Of a stretch of DNA of 64,000 bases, positions 55,322 to 64,000 are shown piece after piece. Within the stretch, counting starts at the first letter, position 1. The number at the start of each line of letters is the position of its first letter. The DNA lies in contig NZ_FNHP01000004.1 in the NCBI RefSeq assembly GCF_900103645.1, forward strand, positions 277,148 to 341,147, read 5' to 3'. Below the pieces are notes generated by a model. That model was not told where the DNA came from and did no database searches. It saw only the letters and a list, made by a program, of their open reading frames with translations. The translations under genes and the position numbers were made by a program. Source of the stretch: Oryzisolibacter propanilivorax (GTDB lineage: Bacteria; Pseudomonadota; Gammaproteobacteria; Burkholderiales; Burkholderiaceae_C).

Positions 55322-56425
55322 ATGCCCGACACCCACCGCCCCTTCACCCTGAGCGACTTCGACTTCGCGCTGCCCGAAGCGCTCATCGCCCAGCACCCGG
55401 CGCCCGAGCGCAGCGCCTCGCGCCTGCTCGACGGGCGCGGCGCGCAACCCGTCGACCGCATCTTCCGCGCGCTGCCCGAACTGCTGGCGCCCGGCGACCT
55501 GCTGGTGTTCAACGACACGCGCGTGGTGCGCGCGCGCATCTTTGGCGAGAAGGCCAGCGGCGGCAAGCTGGAGCTGCTGATCGAGCGCGTGCTGGACGGC
55601 GGCCAAGTGGTGGCGCACATGAAGGTCAGCAAGAAACCGCAGCCCGGCGCCGTGCTGCACCTGGCGGGCGGGCGCGCGCGTGGCGGCTTCGACGCGCTGC
55701 TGCTGGGGCGCTGGCCGAACGCCGACGGCCCGCTGTTTCGCCTGGCGCTGCAGCCGCCGGCCGGCGAGTCGCCCTGGGAGCTGATGGAGCGCCACGGCCA
55801 CCTGCCGCTGCCGCCCTACATCGCGCGCCAGCAGTCCGGCGGCAACGACCCGGACGCGACCGAGGATGCCGAGCGCTACCAGACCGTGTTCGCCGACAAG
55901 CCCGGCGCCGTGGCCGCGCCCACGGCGGCGCTGCATTTCGACGCGGGGGTGCTGGCCGCCCTGGCGGCGCGCGGCATCGAGCGCGCCAGCGTCACGCTGC
56001 ACGTGGGCGCGGGCACCTTCCAGCCGGTCAAGACCGAGAACCTCGCCGAACACCGCATGCACAGCGAGTGGTATGACATTCCGCCGGCGACGCTGGCCGC
56101 GCTGGAGCGCTGCCGCCAGCGCGGCGGGCGCGTGGTGGCGGTGGGCACGACCACCGTGCGCACGCTCGAGTCGTGGGCACAAAGCGGGCGGGCGACGGGC
56201 GACACCAGCATCTTCATCACGCCGGGTTTCGCCTTCCAGGTGGTCGACCTGCTGGTCACCAACTTCCACCTGCCGCGCAGCACGCTGATGATGCTGGTCA
56301 GCGCCCTGTCCGGTTACGAGCACGTCATGGCGCTGTACCGGCACGCGGTGGCCGAGGGCTACCGCTTCTTCAGTTACGGCGACGCGATGCTGCTGCAGCG
56401 CCAGGATTTACTATTAAAAAAATAG
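55322..56425 (+). CDS. queA: S-adenosylmethionine:tRNA ribosyltransferase-isomerase QueA
   Basis: A 367-residue enzyme of queuosine synthesis that adds the epoxycyclopentane ring to tRNA. Motifs: [66 protein letters not shown] and [20 protein letters not shown]. The start [20 protein letters not shown] was chosen over an upstream frame. The ordinary C-terminus would be near SYGDAMLLQ; the last codons (LLLKK then TAG) come from repeat copy 8. No tgt is adjacent. Confidence 0.96.
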   Translation: MPDTHRPFTLSDFDFALPEALIAQHPAPERSASRLLDGRGAQPVDRIFRALPELLAPGDLLVFNDTRVVRARIFGEKASGGKLELLIERVLDGGQVVAHMKVSKKPQPGAVLHLAGGRARGGFDALLLGRWPNADGPLFRLALQPPAGESPWELMERHGHLPLPPYIARQQSGGNDPDATEDAERYQTVFADKPGAVAAPTAALHFDAGVLAALAARGIERASVTLHVGAGTFQPVKTENLAEHRMHSEWYDIPPATLAALERCRQRGGRVVAVGTTTVRTLESWAQSGRATGDTSIFITPGFAFQVVDLLVTNFHLPRSTLMMLVSALSGYEHVMALYRHAVAEGYRFFSYGDAMLLQRQDLLLKK

Positions 56426-56475
56426 CTACTTGTCCTTACTTGCAAAGGGCTACAGGCCGATTTTGCTTCAAAACC
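56411..56475 (-). repeat. Dispersed gene-end repeat, copy 8 (supplies the queA stop)
   Basis: Minus orientation; read that way TGTAGCCCTTTGC, AAGGACAAGTAGCTATTT and AATAG. The core stem has shifted to CCTT/AAGG, a compensated pairing. On the plus strand its end CTATTAAAAAAATAG encodes the last residues of QueA and the TAG stop. Its other end lies 24 bp from the ung stop, between the convergent queA and ung genes. Confidence 0.8.
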
Positions 56476-56498
56476 CTGCAGCACGGCCACAGGCTGCG

Positions 56499-57221
56499 TC
56501 ACTGGCCGTGCTGCAGCTTGAACGCGCGTGCCTGGCCAAAATGCCCACAGCCGATGAAGGGGCGCGGCGGGCGCTCGGCCGATAGCGGCGAGGGGTGGTT
56601 GGCCAGCAGCACCAGGTGGCCGCGGTCCTCGGGGATAAAGGACTGCTTGGCCTGGGCATGGCTGCCCCAGAGCATGAACACCACCGGGCGCGGCCCTTCG
56701 GCCACCTGCCGGATCACGGCGTCGGTCAGCTGCTCCCAGCCCTTGCCGGCGTGGCTGGCGGCCTGGCCCTCTTCCACCGTGAGCGTGGTGTTGAGCAGCA
56801 GCACGCCGTTTTCGGCCCATTTGACCAGGCTGCCGCCAGGCTGCGGGAACGGCGGCGGCGGCGTGCCCAGGTCGCGCTGCATCTCCTTGAAGATGTTGCG
56901 CAGCGACGGCGGAATGCGCACGCCCGGGCGCACCGAGAACGCCAGGCCCTCGCCCTGGCCACGGCCGTGGTAGGGGTCCTGGCCCAGGATGACCACGCGC
57001 ACCTCCTGCGGCGGGGTCAGCTGCAGCGCGCGCAGCGGCTGCGGCGGAAAGATCACCGCGCCGGCCGCCAGCCGCTGGCGCAGGAAGCCCAGCAGCCCCT
57101 GGCCGCGTGGGCTGGCGAAGAACTCGTCCACCAGCGGCTGCCAGCCCGGCGCGACGGGCCAGTCGGCCGGGTCGGCGCTGGGCAACTGGCTGTCGGGATC
57201 GGTCGGTGCATGGGTCGTCAT
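56499..57221 (-). CDS. ung: Uracil-DNA glycosylase, family 1
   Basis: A 240-residue repair enzyme removing uracil from DNA. Catalytic water-activating segment VVILGQDPYHGRGQGEGLAF, the LLLNTTLTVEEGQAASHAG loop and the DNA-intercalation motif HPSPLSAERP are intact. The start at 57221 has AGGAGA upstream. The gene lies 134 bp downstream of trpC on the same strand and may be read as the distal gene of the trp cluster or independently. Confidence 0.97.
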   Translation of the reverse strand: MTTHAPTDPDSQLPSADPADWPVAPGWQPLVDEFFASPRGQGLLGFLRQRLAAGAVIFPPQPLRALQLTPPQEVRVVILGQDPYHGRGQGEGLAFSVRPGVRIPPSLRNIFKEMQRDLGTPPPPFPQPGGSLVKWAENGVLLLNTTLTVEEGQAASHAGKGWEQLTDAVIRQVAEGPRPVVFMLWGSHAQAKQSFIPEDRGHLVLLANHPSPLSAERPPRPFIGCGHFGQARAFKLQHGQ

Positions 57222-57355
57222 GCGGCTCTCCTGAAAATGGCAAGGGGTGGCCAGCGCCCGGGCCGGGCGAGCGCGGCGCGCGACCGGGCGGCGGATGGCC
57301 GCGACGATGGCACGCATGCCGCGTCCCGTGCGTGGCCCCTGGCACCGGCGCCGCG

Positions 57356-58156
57356 TCAGCCGAACAGCCGCGCCAGCGCCTGCCCCGGTTCGGGTGCGCG
57401 CATGAAGGCCTCGCCGACCAGGAAGGCGTGCACATCGGCGTCGCGCAGGCGCTGCACGTCTTCCCGGGTGGCGATGCCGGACTCGGCCACCAGCAGGCGC
57501 CCGGGCGGCACCTCGCGGCGCAGCTCCAGCGTGGTCTCCAGCCGCACCTGGAAGGTGCGCAGGTCGCGGTTGTTGATGCCGACCAGTGGCGTCTTCAGGC
57601 GCAGTGCGCGCTCCAGCTCGGCCGCGTCGTGCACCTCGACCAGCACCGCCATGTCCAGGCCGTGGGCGATGGCCTCCAGGTCGGCCAGCTGGGCGTCGTC
57701 CAGGCAGGCGGCGATCAGCAGGATGCAGTCGGCGCCCAGGGCGCGCGACTCGTAGACCTGCCACGGATCGACCATGAAGTCCTTGCGCAGCACCGGCAGC
57801 GGGCAGCTGGCGCGCGCCTGCTTCAGGTAGTCGCCCTGGCCCTGGAAGTACTGCCGGTCGGTCAGCACCGACAGGCAGGCGGCGCTGACGCCGCCCTCGC
57901 CCTCGGCGTAGCTTTGCGCGATGTCGGCCGGGATGAAGTCGGCGCGGATCACGCCCTGGCTAGGGCTGGCCTTCTTGATCTCGGCGATGACGGCGGCCTG
58001 GCCAGCGGCGATCTTCGCGCGCAGGGCGCCCTCGAAGTCGCGCGTCAGCACGCGGCTTTCGGCGTCGCGGCGCACATCGGCCAGGGACAGGCGCTGCTGC
58101 GCGGCGGCCACTTCCTCGCGCTTGGTGGCGCAGATCTTTTGCAGGATGTCGGACAC
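57356..58156 (-). CDS. trpC: Indole-3-glycerol phosphate synthase TrpC
   Basis: A 266-residue TIM-barrel enzyme of tryptophan synthesis. Landmarks: [49 protein letters not shown] and [20 protein letters not shown]. The monofunctional form, not fused to TrpF. It follows a 46-residue membrane protein gene by 31 bp in the trp order E-chorismate mutase-G-D-small-C. Confidence 0.97.
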   Translation of the reverse strand: MSDILQKICATKREEVAAAQQRLSLADVRRDAESRVLTRDFEGALRAKIAAGQAAVIAEIKKASPSQGVIRADFIPADIAQSYAEGEGGVSAACLSVLTDRQYFQGQGDYLKQARASCPLPVLRKDFMVDPWQVYESRALGADCILLIAACLDDAQLADLEAIAHGLDMAVLVEVHDAAELERALRLKTPLVGINNRDLRTFQVRLETTLELRREVPPGRLLVAESGIATREDVQRLRDADVHAFLVGEAFMRAPEPGQALARLFG

Positions 58157-58187
58157 GGATTTCCTTGGGAATAAAGGGTCGCCAGGT

Positions 58188-58328
58188 TCAGTCCTGGCGC
58201 GGCGGCGCGCGCAGCACCCGGCGGATGACCTGGTGCATGACCACGGCCACGACGATGGACAGCAGCGACACGCCCAGCACGATCCACGTGCCGGGGTCGC
58301 GCCAGATGGGGGCGTCCAGCAGGCTCAT
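58188..58328 (-). CDS. 46-residue single-pass membrane protein inside the trp operon
   Basis: A short gene starting [20 protein letters not shown] and continuing [20 protein letters not shown] to APPRQD. One membrane helix (about residues 15-32) is followed by a basic tail, giving an N-out/C-in prediction. GGAG stands at a good distance before the ATG; it begins 14 bp after trpD and ends 31 bp before trpC, so it is co-transcribed. I do not recognise the family. The good ribosome binding site, high third-position GC and tight spacing argue that it is real. Confidence 0.7.
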   Translation of the reverse strand: MSLLDAPIWRDPGTWIVLGVSLLSIVVAVVMHQVIRRVLRAPPRQD

Positions 58329-58342
58329 GGCGTCTTTCTCCT

Positions 58343-59392
58343 TCAGGCCGCGGCCACGGGCTGCGCCAGTGCCTGGGTGTAGGCGGCCAGCTCGCGCAGC
58401 TTGGCCAGCGCGGCGCCGCTGTCGATGGTGGCCTGCGCGCGCGCCAGGCCCTCGGCGATGCCGGGCACGACGCCGGCGGCGTACAGCGCGGCGCCGGCGT
58501 TCAGGCAGACGATGTCGCGCGCCGGGCCGTCGGCGCCCTCCAGCACCTGCAGCAGCAGCGCGCGCGACTGCTCGGGGTTGTCCACGCGCAGCGCGCGCGT
58601 GCCGGCCATGCGCAGGCCGAAGTCCTCGGGGTGGATCTCGTACTCGCGCACCACACCGTCCTTCAGCTCGCCCACCAGCGTGCCGGCGCCCAGGCTGATC
58701 TCGTCCAGCCCGTCGCGGCCGTAGACCACCAGCGCGTGCTCGGCGCCCAGGCGCTGCAGCGCGCGCACTTGGATGCCGACCAGGTCCTCATGGAACACGC
58801 CCATCAGCGTGTTCGGCGCGCCCGCCGGGTTGGTCAGCGGCCCGAGGATGTTGAACAGCGTGCGCACGCCCAGCTCGCGGCGCACCGGCGCGACGTTCTT
58901 CATCGCTGGGTGGTGGTTCGGCGCGAACATGAAGCCGATGCCGACGTCGCGGATGCAGGCGGCGACCTGCTCGGGCTCCAGCGCAATGTTCACGCCCAGC
59001 GCCTCCATGGCGTCGGCGCTGCCGCTCTTGCTGCTGACGCTGCGCCCGCCATGCTTGGCGCAGCGCGCGCCGGCGGCGGCGATCACGAAGGTGGCGCAGG
59101 TGGAGATGTTGAAGGTGCCCGCGCCGTCGCCGCCGGTGCCGACGATGTCCACCAGATGGCGCGTGTCGGGCACATGCACCTGGCGCGCGAACTCGCGCAT
59201 GACCTGCGCGGCGGCGGTGATCTCGCCGATGGTCTCCTTCTTGACGCGCAGACCGGTGAGGATGGCCGCCGTCATCACCGGCGACAGCTCGCCGCCCATG
59301 ATCAGGCGCATCAGGTGCAGCATCTCGTCGTGGAAGATCTCGCGGTGCTCGATGGTGCGCTGCAGCGCTTCCTGCGGGGTGATGGGCGACAT
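58343..59392 (-). CDS. trpD: Anthranilate phosphoribosyltransferase TrpD
   Basis: A 349-residue enzyme transferring phosphoribose to anthranilate. Key motifs: [20 protein letters not shown] (PRPP binding), [20 protein letters not shown], and [20 protein letters not shown]. The ribosome binding site (AAGGAG) lies at the end of repeat copy 9, which separates it from trpG. Complete. Confidence 0.98.
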   Translation of the reverse strand: MSPITPQEALQRTIEHREIFHDEMLHLMRLIMGGELSPVMTAAILTGLRVKKETIGEITAAAQVMREFARQVHVPDTRHLVDIVGTGGDGAGTFNISTCATFVIAAAGARCAKHGGRSVSSKSGSADAMEALGVNIALEPEQVAACIRDVGIGFMFAPNHHPAMKNVAPVRRELGVRTLFNILGPLTNPAGAPNTLMGVFHEDLVGIQVRALQRLGAEHALVVYGRDGLDEISLGAGTLVGELKDGVVREYEIHPEDFGLRMAGTRALRVDNPEQSRALLLQVLEGADGPARDIVCLNAGAALYAAGVVPGIAEGLARAQATIDSGAALAKLRELAAYTQALAQPVAAA

Positions 59393-59404
59393 CCGCTTTG
59401 CTCC

Positions 59405-59466
59405 TTTTTATATAGCTACATGCCCGTTGTGCAAAAGGGCCAGCAACCGTTTTGGCTTGAAAAACC
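59405..59466 (-). repeat. Dispersed gene-end repeat, copy 9 (inside the trp operon)
   Basis: Minus orientation; read that way GGTTGCTGGCCC, an 11-base spacer, GGGCATGTAGCTAT and AAAAAGGAGC. The stem GCCC/GGGC is intact. It begins immediately after the trpG stop and leads into the trpD ribosome binding site. It is the only copy lying sense between two genes of one operon. Confidence 0.8.
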
Positions 59467-60042
59467 TCAAACCTGCGGCTGCAGGAAGTTCTTCAGCATG
59501 GCGTGGCCGTGCTCGGTCAGGATGCTCTCGGGGTGGAACTGCACGCCCTGGATGTCCAGCTCGCGGTGGCGCACGCCCATGATCTCGCCGTCGTCGGTCC
59601 AGGCCGTGACCTCCAGCACCTCGGGGCAGCTGGCGCGCTCGATCGCCAGCGAGTGGTAGCGGTTCACGGTGAACTGCGCCGGCAGACCGGCGAACACACC
59701 CTGCCGGGTGGTGGTGATGGTGCTGGTCTTGCCGTGCATCAGCTGCTGCGCGCGCACCACGTTGCCGCCGAACGCCGCGCCGATGGCCTGGTGGCCCAGG
59801 CACACGCCCAGGATCGGCAGGCGCCCGGCGAAATGCCGGATGGCCGCCACCGACACCCCGGCCTCGGCCGGCGAGCAGGGGCCGGGCGAGATCACCAGCC
59901 GGTCCGGCGCTTCGCGCTCGATGCCTTGCAGGTCGATCTCATCGTTGCGGAACACCTGCACCTCGGCGCCCAGCTCGGCGAAGTACTGCACGATGTTCCA
60001 GGTGAAGCTGTCGTAGTTGTCCACCATCAGCACGCGGGTCAT
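59467..60042 (-). CDS. trpG: Anthranilate synthase component II (glutamine amidotransferase) TrpG
   Basis: A 191-residue amidotransferase that supplies ammonia to TrpE. The nucleophile cysteine is in [15 protein letters not shown] and the catalytic His-Glu in [14 protein letters not shown]-terminus [20 protein letters not shown]. Its ATG overlaps the chorismate mutase stop (ATGA, 60042-60039), so the two are coupled. Confidence 0.98.
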   Translation of the reverse strand: MTRVLMVDNYDSFTWNIVQYFAELGAEVQVFRNDEIDLQGIEREAPDRLVISPGPCSPAEAGVSVAAIRHFAGRLPILGVCLGHQAIGAAFGGNVVRAQQLMHGKTSTITTTRQGVFAGLPAQFTVNRYHSLAIERASCPEVLEVTAWTDDGEIMGVRHRELDIQGVQFHPESILTEHGHAMLKNFLQPQV

Positions 60043-60401
60043 GGTGCGGTCTCCTGTTGCAGCTGCGGCTTGCGGCCCTCGGCGGTCAAACGGTCGAATT
60101 CGCGGTGTTCGAAGGCGATGAACGCCTCCATCATGGCGCGGTAGATGGCCTCGATGACGTCTGGCTCGCCGCCTTCCGCGGCGGCGCGCGCGCGCACGCG
60201 CCGCACGATGTCCTCGATGCGCGCCTCGTCGCGCACCTGCGAGGCCAGGGGCTTGAGCGTCGCGGCCTGCGTCATGTAGCCGCCGCGCTCGACCAGCAGC
60301 GGCACCAGGGTGTCGTCCAGCGCGTCGATGTGCCTGCGCACCTCGTCCATGCTGGCGCAGCGGCGGGTGCGGTCGATGGCGCGTTCGGTGGGGTGCGTCA
60401 T
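60039..60401 (-). CDS. AroQ-class chorismate mutase (or PchB-like lyase) between trpE and trpG
   Basis: A 120-residue all-helical chorismate mutase domain: [20 protein letters not shown], then [29 protein letters not shown] and a C-terminal helix [17 protein letters not shown]. Arg, Lys and Arg-Asp positions of the AroQ active site can be matched. The product would be prephenate for Phe/Tyr, so it competes with TrpE for chorismate; a PchB-like isochorismate-pyruvate lyase role is the alternative. It overlaps trpE and trpG by 4 bp each, so all three are translationally coupled. Confidence 0.88.
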   Translation of the reverse strand: MTHPTERAIDRTRRCASMDEVRRHIDALDDTLVPLLVERGGYMTQAATLKPLASQVRDEARIEDIVRRVRARAAAEGGEPDVIEAIYRAMMEAFIAFEHREFDRLTAEGRKPQLQQETAP

Positions 60402-61897
60402 TCCAGTCCTTCCTCGACGAGCTCGGCGGCGCGCAGCAGCGCCCGCGCCTTGTGCTCGGTTTCCTTCCATTCCAGCTCGGGCACCGAATCGGCCACCACC
60501 CCGGCCGCGGCCTGCACGTACAGTTGGCCGTCCTTGACGATGGCGGTGCGGATAGCGATCGCCACGTCCATGTCGCCGGCGAAGCTCAGGTAGCCGCAGG
60601 CGCCGCCGTACAGCCCGCGCTTGACGGGCTCGAGCTGGTCGATCAGTTCCATGGCGTGCACCTTGGGCGCGCCGGTCAGCGTGCCGGCGGGGAACGTCGC
60701 CTTCAACACGTCCATGCTGGTCATGCCGTCCTTGAGCAGCCCCTCGACGTTGCTGACGATGTGCATGACGTGGCTGTAGCGCTCCACGGCAAAGGCCTCG
60801 GTCACCTTCACGCTGCCGGTTTGGGCGATGCGGCCGATGTCGTTGCGCGCCAGGTCGATCAGCATGACGTGCTCGGCGCGCTCCTTCGGGTCGGCGATCA
60901 ACTCCTGCTCGATGGCTATATCCGCCTCGGGGCTGGCGCCGCGCGCGCGGGTGCCGGCCAGCGGGCGGATGGTGACCTTCTGCCCGCCCTCCACCGCCTC
61001 CTGGCGCACCAGGATCTCGGGGCTGGCGCCCACCACCTGAAAGTCGCCGAAGTGGTAGTAGTACATGTACGGCGACGGGTTCAGCGAGCGCAGCGCGCGG
61101 TACAGCGACAGCGGGCTTTCCGTGTAGCGCTTGTGCATGCGCTGGCCGACCTGCACCTGCATGAAGTCGCCGGCGGCGATCAGTTCCTTGGCGCGCAGCA
61201 CGGCCGCCAGGTAGTCCTCCTTGGCGAAGCTGCGCTGCACCGGGTGCGATTCGCCGGCGCGCACCACCGGGGCGCTGACCGAGTATTTGAGCTGGTCCTT
61301 CAGCTCGCGCAGGCGCTTCTTGCCGCGCGCGTAGGCCTCGGGCTGGGACGGGTCGGCGTAGACGATGAGGTACAGCTTGCCCGACAGGTTGTCGATGACG
61401 GCCAGCTCCTCGCACTGCAGCAGCAGGATGTCCGGGCAGCCCAGGGTGTCGGGCGGGCAGCTGCCTTCCAGCTTCTTCTCGATGTAGCGCACCGCGTCGT
61501 AGCCGAAATAGCCGGCCAGGCCGCCGCAAAAGCGCGGCAGACCCGGGCGCAGCGCCACCTTGAAGCGCTTTTGGTACTCGGCGATGAAGTCCAGCGGGTT
61601 GCCGGCGTGCGTCTCGACCACCTGCCCGTCGGTCACGACCTCGGTCTTCGCCTCAGCGCCGAAACCGCTGGCGCGCAGCAGCGTGCGCGCCGGCAGGCCG
61701 ATGAAGCTGTAGCGTCCGAAACGCTCGCCGCCGACGACCGACTCGAGCAGGAAGCTGTGGCTGCCGTCGCCGCGGGCATGCGCCAGCTTCAGGTACAGCG
61801 ACAGCGGGGTTTCCAGATCGGCGAAGGCCTCGGCGATCAGCGGGATGCGGTTGTAGCCCTGGTGGGCCAGGCTCTTGAATTCCAGTTCAGTGATCAC
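60398..61897 (-). CDS. trpE: Anthranilate synthase component I TrpE
   Basis: A 499-residue chorismate-binding enzyme making anthranilate with TrpG. The N-terminal tryptophan feedback region contains [10 protein letters not shown] (LLES element), suggesting allosteric inhibition by tryptophan. The catalytic domain shows [40 protein letters not shown] and [17 protein letters not shown]. First gene of the cluster. It overlaps the chorismate mutase gene as ATGA. Confidence 0.98.
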   Translation of the reverse strand: MITELEFKSLAHQGYNRIPLIAEAFADLETPLSLYLKLAHARGDGSHSFLLESVVGGERFGRYSFIGLPARTLLRASGFGAEAKTEVVTDGQVVETHAGNPLDFIAEYQKRFKVALRPGLPRFCGGLAGYFGYDAVRYIEKKLEGSCPPDTLGCPDILLLQCEELAVIDNLSGKLYLIVYADPSQPEAYARGKKRLRELKDQLKYSVSAPVVRAGESHPVQRSFAKEDYLAAVLRAKELIAAGDFMQVQVGQRMHKRYTESPLSLYRALRSLNPSPYMYYYHFGDFQVVGASPEILVRQEAVEGGQKVTIRPLAGTRARGASPEADIAIEQELIADPKERAEHVMLIDLARNDIGRIAQTGSVKVTEAFAVERYSHVMHIVSNVEGLLKDGMTSMDVLKATFPAGTLTGAPKVHAMELIDQLEPVKRGLYGGACGYLSFAGDMDVAIAIRTAIVKDGQLYVQAAAGVVADSVPELEWKETEHKARALLRAAELVEEGLE

Positions 61898-62234
61898 GGG
61901 AACGGTTTCCGGCGGGGCGGCGCGCTGCCTGAGGAGAGGGGCGCCGCGGGTTCATTCGGTCTGGCAGCCGCGCCGCGCGGGGCGGCGGCAGTGCCACGGG
62001 CGCACGCCGGGTGCGGCCCGGGTGCAGGTTACAGGTTCGATGATGCAGGCTTGCGCCAGGGCCAGGCTCCCCGGTCGCTGCGACCTGCAATGAACATGCG
62101 GTGAATGAACATAGACGGCAAAGTGTAGCAAAGCGGCCCTGCCGCGCCGTGCGCCGCTGCGCGCAAACCCCGATGTCCGCGCCAGCCTGAAAAAGAACAA
62201 TCGTGCGATTTTTCATCACCTGGAGACGTACGCG
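61898..62234. other. Divergent intergenic region upstream of trpE
   Basis: 337 bp between trpE and a chalcone-isomerase-like gene. On the trpE strand it holds an extended -10 candidate TGCTACACT (about 62118-62126), a 27-codon leader-like frame with two close Trp codons (see separate entry), and then about 130 bp of very GC-rich sequence able to form several stems. No T-rich terminator was seen. On the plus strand, nothing distinct beyond the promoter of the next gene. Confidence 0.5.
62029..62112 (-). CDS. Possible trp leader peptide upstream of trpE (speculative)
   Basis: A 27-codon frame beginning MFIHRMFIAG and ending GAWPWRKPASSNL, with Trp codons at 62064-62062 and 62058-62056. It starts right after the candidate -10 box TACACT, so it would be nearly leaderless; a second ATG lies five codons in. 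A short GGCGCA next to the second Trp codon can pair with TGCGCC downstream, as attenuation would need, but the expected terminator T tract is missing. Confidence 0.25.
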   Translation of the reverse strand: MFIHRMFIAGRSDRGAWPWRKPASSNL

Positions 62235-62843
62235 ATGTTGATTCCCGCCCTGCCCGCTGCGTGGCGCCGGCACGTTGCCGCCCTGACACTGAGCCTGTCG
62301 GCATTGCCCCTGGCCGCCGCCGACGCCATCACCGTGGCCGACGTGCGCTTCGCTCCCACGCAGCAGCTGCAGGGACAGCAACTGCAGCTCAACGGCGCGG
62401 GGCTGCGGCGCAAGGCGGCGTTCAAGGTCTATGCCGCCGGCCTGTACCTGGAGCAGCATGCCGGCAGCGCCGCGCAGATGCTGGCGCAGCCCGGGCCCAA
62501 GCGCCTGCGTGTGGTCATGCTGCGCGACGTGAACGCCGAGGAGCTGGGCCGTTCCTTCCTGCGCGGCATGCAGGACAGCCTGGACCGCAGCACTTTTTCC
62601 AAACTGGCGCCCAGCCTGCTGCGCATGGGCGAGATCTTCGCCCAGGGCAAGGCGCTGAAAACCGGCGACGGCTTCACCATCGACTGGCTGCCGGGCACCG
62701 GCATGGTGGTGACCATCAACGACCAGATCCTGAGCGAGCCCTTCACCGAGCCGGGCTTCTTCGAGGCCATGATGGGCATCTGGCTGGGTCCGCACCCGGC
62801 CGACGCGGGACTGAAGCAGGCGCTGCTGGGCGGCAGCAGCTGA
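62235..62843 (+). CDS. Exported chalcone-isomerase-like domain protein
   Basis: A 202-residue protein with a signal peptide (about residues 1-29, ending LPLAAA). The remainder matches the bacterial chalcone_3 fold, with LRRKAAFKVYAAGLYLEQHA, VVMLRDVNAEELGRSFLRG and DGFTIDWLPGTGMVV. Bacterial members are periplasmic and not known to act on chalcones; a fatty-acid-like ligand is suspected for the fold. The start is preceded by GGAGA. An inverted repeat GCTGACAG/CTGTCAGC spans its stop codon (62839-62874). Confidence 0.85.
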   Translation: MLIPALPAAWRRHVAALTLSLSALPLAAADAITVADVRFAPTQQLQGQQLQLNGAGLRRKAAFKVYAAGLYLEQHAGSAAQMLAQPGPKRLRVVMLRDVNAEELGRSFLRGMQDSLDRSTFSKLAPSLLRMGEIFAQGKALKTGDGFTIDWLPGTGMVVTINDQILSEPFTEPGFFEAMMGIWLGPHPADAGLKQALLGGSS

Positions 62844-62981
62844 CAGAGCTTAAAAGCGTGCCCACGCTGTCAGCCCGCGGCTTCTGGAAAACCCGCCGTT
62901 GCGGGCACGCACCACCCAGCCCGAGGCCCTGTCGCCGGCGTTACAGTCAGATACTGTCTTTGCAACCGACGAGGGAACGAC

Positions 62982-64000
62982 ATGCAGTTGTCCGATATGC
63001 GGCTGGGACCGCGCCTGGGGCTGGGCTTCGGCCTGGTGCTGTTGATCACGGTGCTGGTGGGCGGCATGGGCGTGTGGCGCCTGCATGACCTGTCCACCAT
63101 CACCCAGCAACTGACCAGCACCGACAACACCCGGCTGCGGGCGGTCAGCGAATGGAGCCAGGCCATCGAGCTGAACTGGGTGCGCACCCGCGCTGCCATG
63201 CTCGAGAGCGATCCGACCCGGGTGAAGCGCTGGCAGGCCGACATGGACCAGACCACCCAGTCCACCGAGCAAGCACGCAAGACCGTGGTGGAACTCATCC
63301 ACAGCGACGAAGGACGGCGCATGCTGGCCGCGATCGACACGGCGCGCGGGGCCTATCGCGCCGCCCGCGCGCAACTGCTGCAGCGCAAGGCCGCCGGCGA
63401 GGACGTGGCGGCGCTGCTGGACAGCCAGCTGGCGCCGCTGGGCGACGCCTACGTCAAGAGCATCGATACGCTGGAGCAGCGCCAGCGCATGCTGTTCGAC
63501 CAGACGCGCGAAGCAACTGTGCAGGTGGCCGAGGACAGCCGGCTGGTGCTGATCGCCGGCACCTTGGTGGCGCTGGTGATTGGTGCGCTGATGGCCTGGC
63601 TGCTGGCGCGCTCCATCACCCGGCCGCTGGCGCAGGCGGTGCACAGCGCCGACCAGATCGCCAAGGGGGACCTGACCCAGCCCATCGAGGCGACGGGACG
63701 CGACGAGGTGGCGCGCCTGCTGACGGCGCTGCGAGACATGCAAACCCACCTGGGGCAGCTGGTGTCGGGCGTGCGCGGCAATGCCGACGGCGTGGCCACC
63801 GCCAGCGCCGAGATCGCCCAGGGCAACCAGGACCTGTCCGCACGCACCGAGAGCCAGGCCAGCGCGCTGCAGCAGACTGCCGCCAGCATGGAGCAGCTGT
63901 CTTCCACCGTGCGCCACAACGCCGACAACGCCCAGCAGGCCAACCAGCTGGCGCAAAGCGCCAGCGGCGTCGCCCAGCAAGGCGGCGAGGTCGTGGCGCA
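62982..64000 (+). CDS. Methyl-accepting chemotaxis protein, N-terminal part (truncated by window edge)
   Basis: The first ~340 codons of a Tar/Tsr-type receptor. Start MQLSDMRLGPRLGLGFGLVL, with the first membrane helix about residues 12-30. The four-helix periplasmic sensor (4HB_MCP type) includes LSTITQQLTSTDNTRLRAVS; the second helix is LVLIAGTLVALVIGALMAWL (about 188-207). A HAMP domain follows (SITRPLAQAVHSADQIAKGD) and the start of the signalling domain with the methylation-helix pattern QGNQDLSARTESQASALQQT. The ligand is unknown. Confidence 0.95.
   Translation, partial: MQLSDMRLGPRLGLGFGLVLLITVLVGGMGVWRLHDLSTITQQLTSTDNTRLRAVSEWSQAIELNWVRTRAAMLESDPTRVKRWQADMDQTTQSTEQARKTVVELIHSDEGRRMLAAIDTARGAYRAARAQLLQRKAAGEDVAALLDSQLAPLGDAYVKSIDTLEQRQRMLFDQTREATVQVAEDSRLVLIAGTLVALVIGALMAWLLARSITRPLAQAVHSADQIAKGDLTQPIEATGRDEVARLLTALRDMQTHLGQLVSGVRGNADGVATASAEIAQGNQDLSARTESQASALQQTAASMEQLSSTVRHNADNAQQANQLAQSASGVAQQGGEVVA

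Noticed and set aside
62839..62874. Hairpin GCTGACAG/CTGTCAGC over the stop of the chalcone-isomerase-like gene as a definite terminator
   Set aside because: The stem is present but the loop is long, an alternative inner stem AGCGTG/CACGCT competes, and there is no T tract. It is mentioned only in the gene entry.

Overview
The window is a high-GC bacterial chromosome segment that looks like a betaproteobacterium of the order Burkholderiales, most likely family Comamonadaceae (Acidovorax/Alicycliphilus/Melaminivora-type). This rests on the narXL-narK1K2-narGH order, a spc-alpha ribosomal protein operon not joined to the S10 operon, the recG-oxyR-dps and rsmI/yraN/diaA/dolP neighbourhoods, and a dispersed intergenic repeat of a kind I associate with this family. 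The genus cannot be fixed from the sequence alone. No phage, insertion sequence or CRISPR array was seen.

Layout. 1-10.0 kb (all minus strand): respiratory nitrate reduction, with sensor and regulator narX-narL, two NarK transporters, and narG followed by the start of narH (cut by the window edge). 10.1-16.5 kb: an adenosylcobalamin-type ribonucleotide reductase, a ChaN-like lipoprotein and a PAS-GGDEF-EAL protein. 16.5-25.9 kb: purU, a LysR regulator, two tandem periplasmic substrate-binding proteins, a GlcD-type oxidase, a small exported protein, a DUF445 membrane protein and a class V aminotransferase. 25.8-32.8 kb: yggS, pilT-pilU, a beta-hydroxyacid dehydrogenase, the dolP-diaA-yraN/rsmI cluster and an initiator tRNA-Met. 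32.8-41.6 kb: the complete spc and alpha operons from rplN to rplQ with secY and rpoA. 41.8-47.2 kb: divergent glpD/glpK, proC and ubiA. 47.4-52.2 kb: a PAP2 phosphatase, dps, oxyR and recG. 52.2-57.2 kb: a Fur-box-preceded exported esterase, a hemerythrin-GGDEF protein, queA and ung. 57.3-62.0 kb: the trp genes trpE, chorismate mutase, trpG, trpD, a 46-residue membrane protein and trpC. 62.2 kb to the end: a chalcone-isomerase-like exported protein and the 5' part of a chemotaxis receptor.

The least explained structure is a family of nine related 55-65 bp elements in intergenic or gene-end positions. They share a small hairpin core and a TGCAGCTAT-type end. Most abut or contain a stop codon, and two appear to have become coding C-termini (ChaN-like protein and QueA). 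Other items worth a second look are a 38-bp perfect palindrome at the stop of the hemerythrin-GGDEF gene, terminator-like hairpins directly in front of two genes, a chorismate mutase and a tiny membrane protein built into the trp operon, a near-consensus Fur box ahead of an exported enterochelin-esterase-like protein, and a NarL-like 7-2-7 site ahead of narK.
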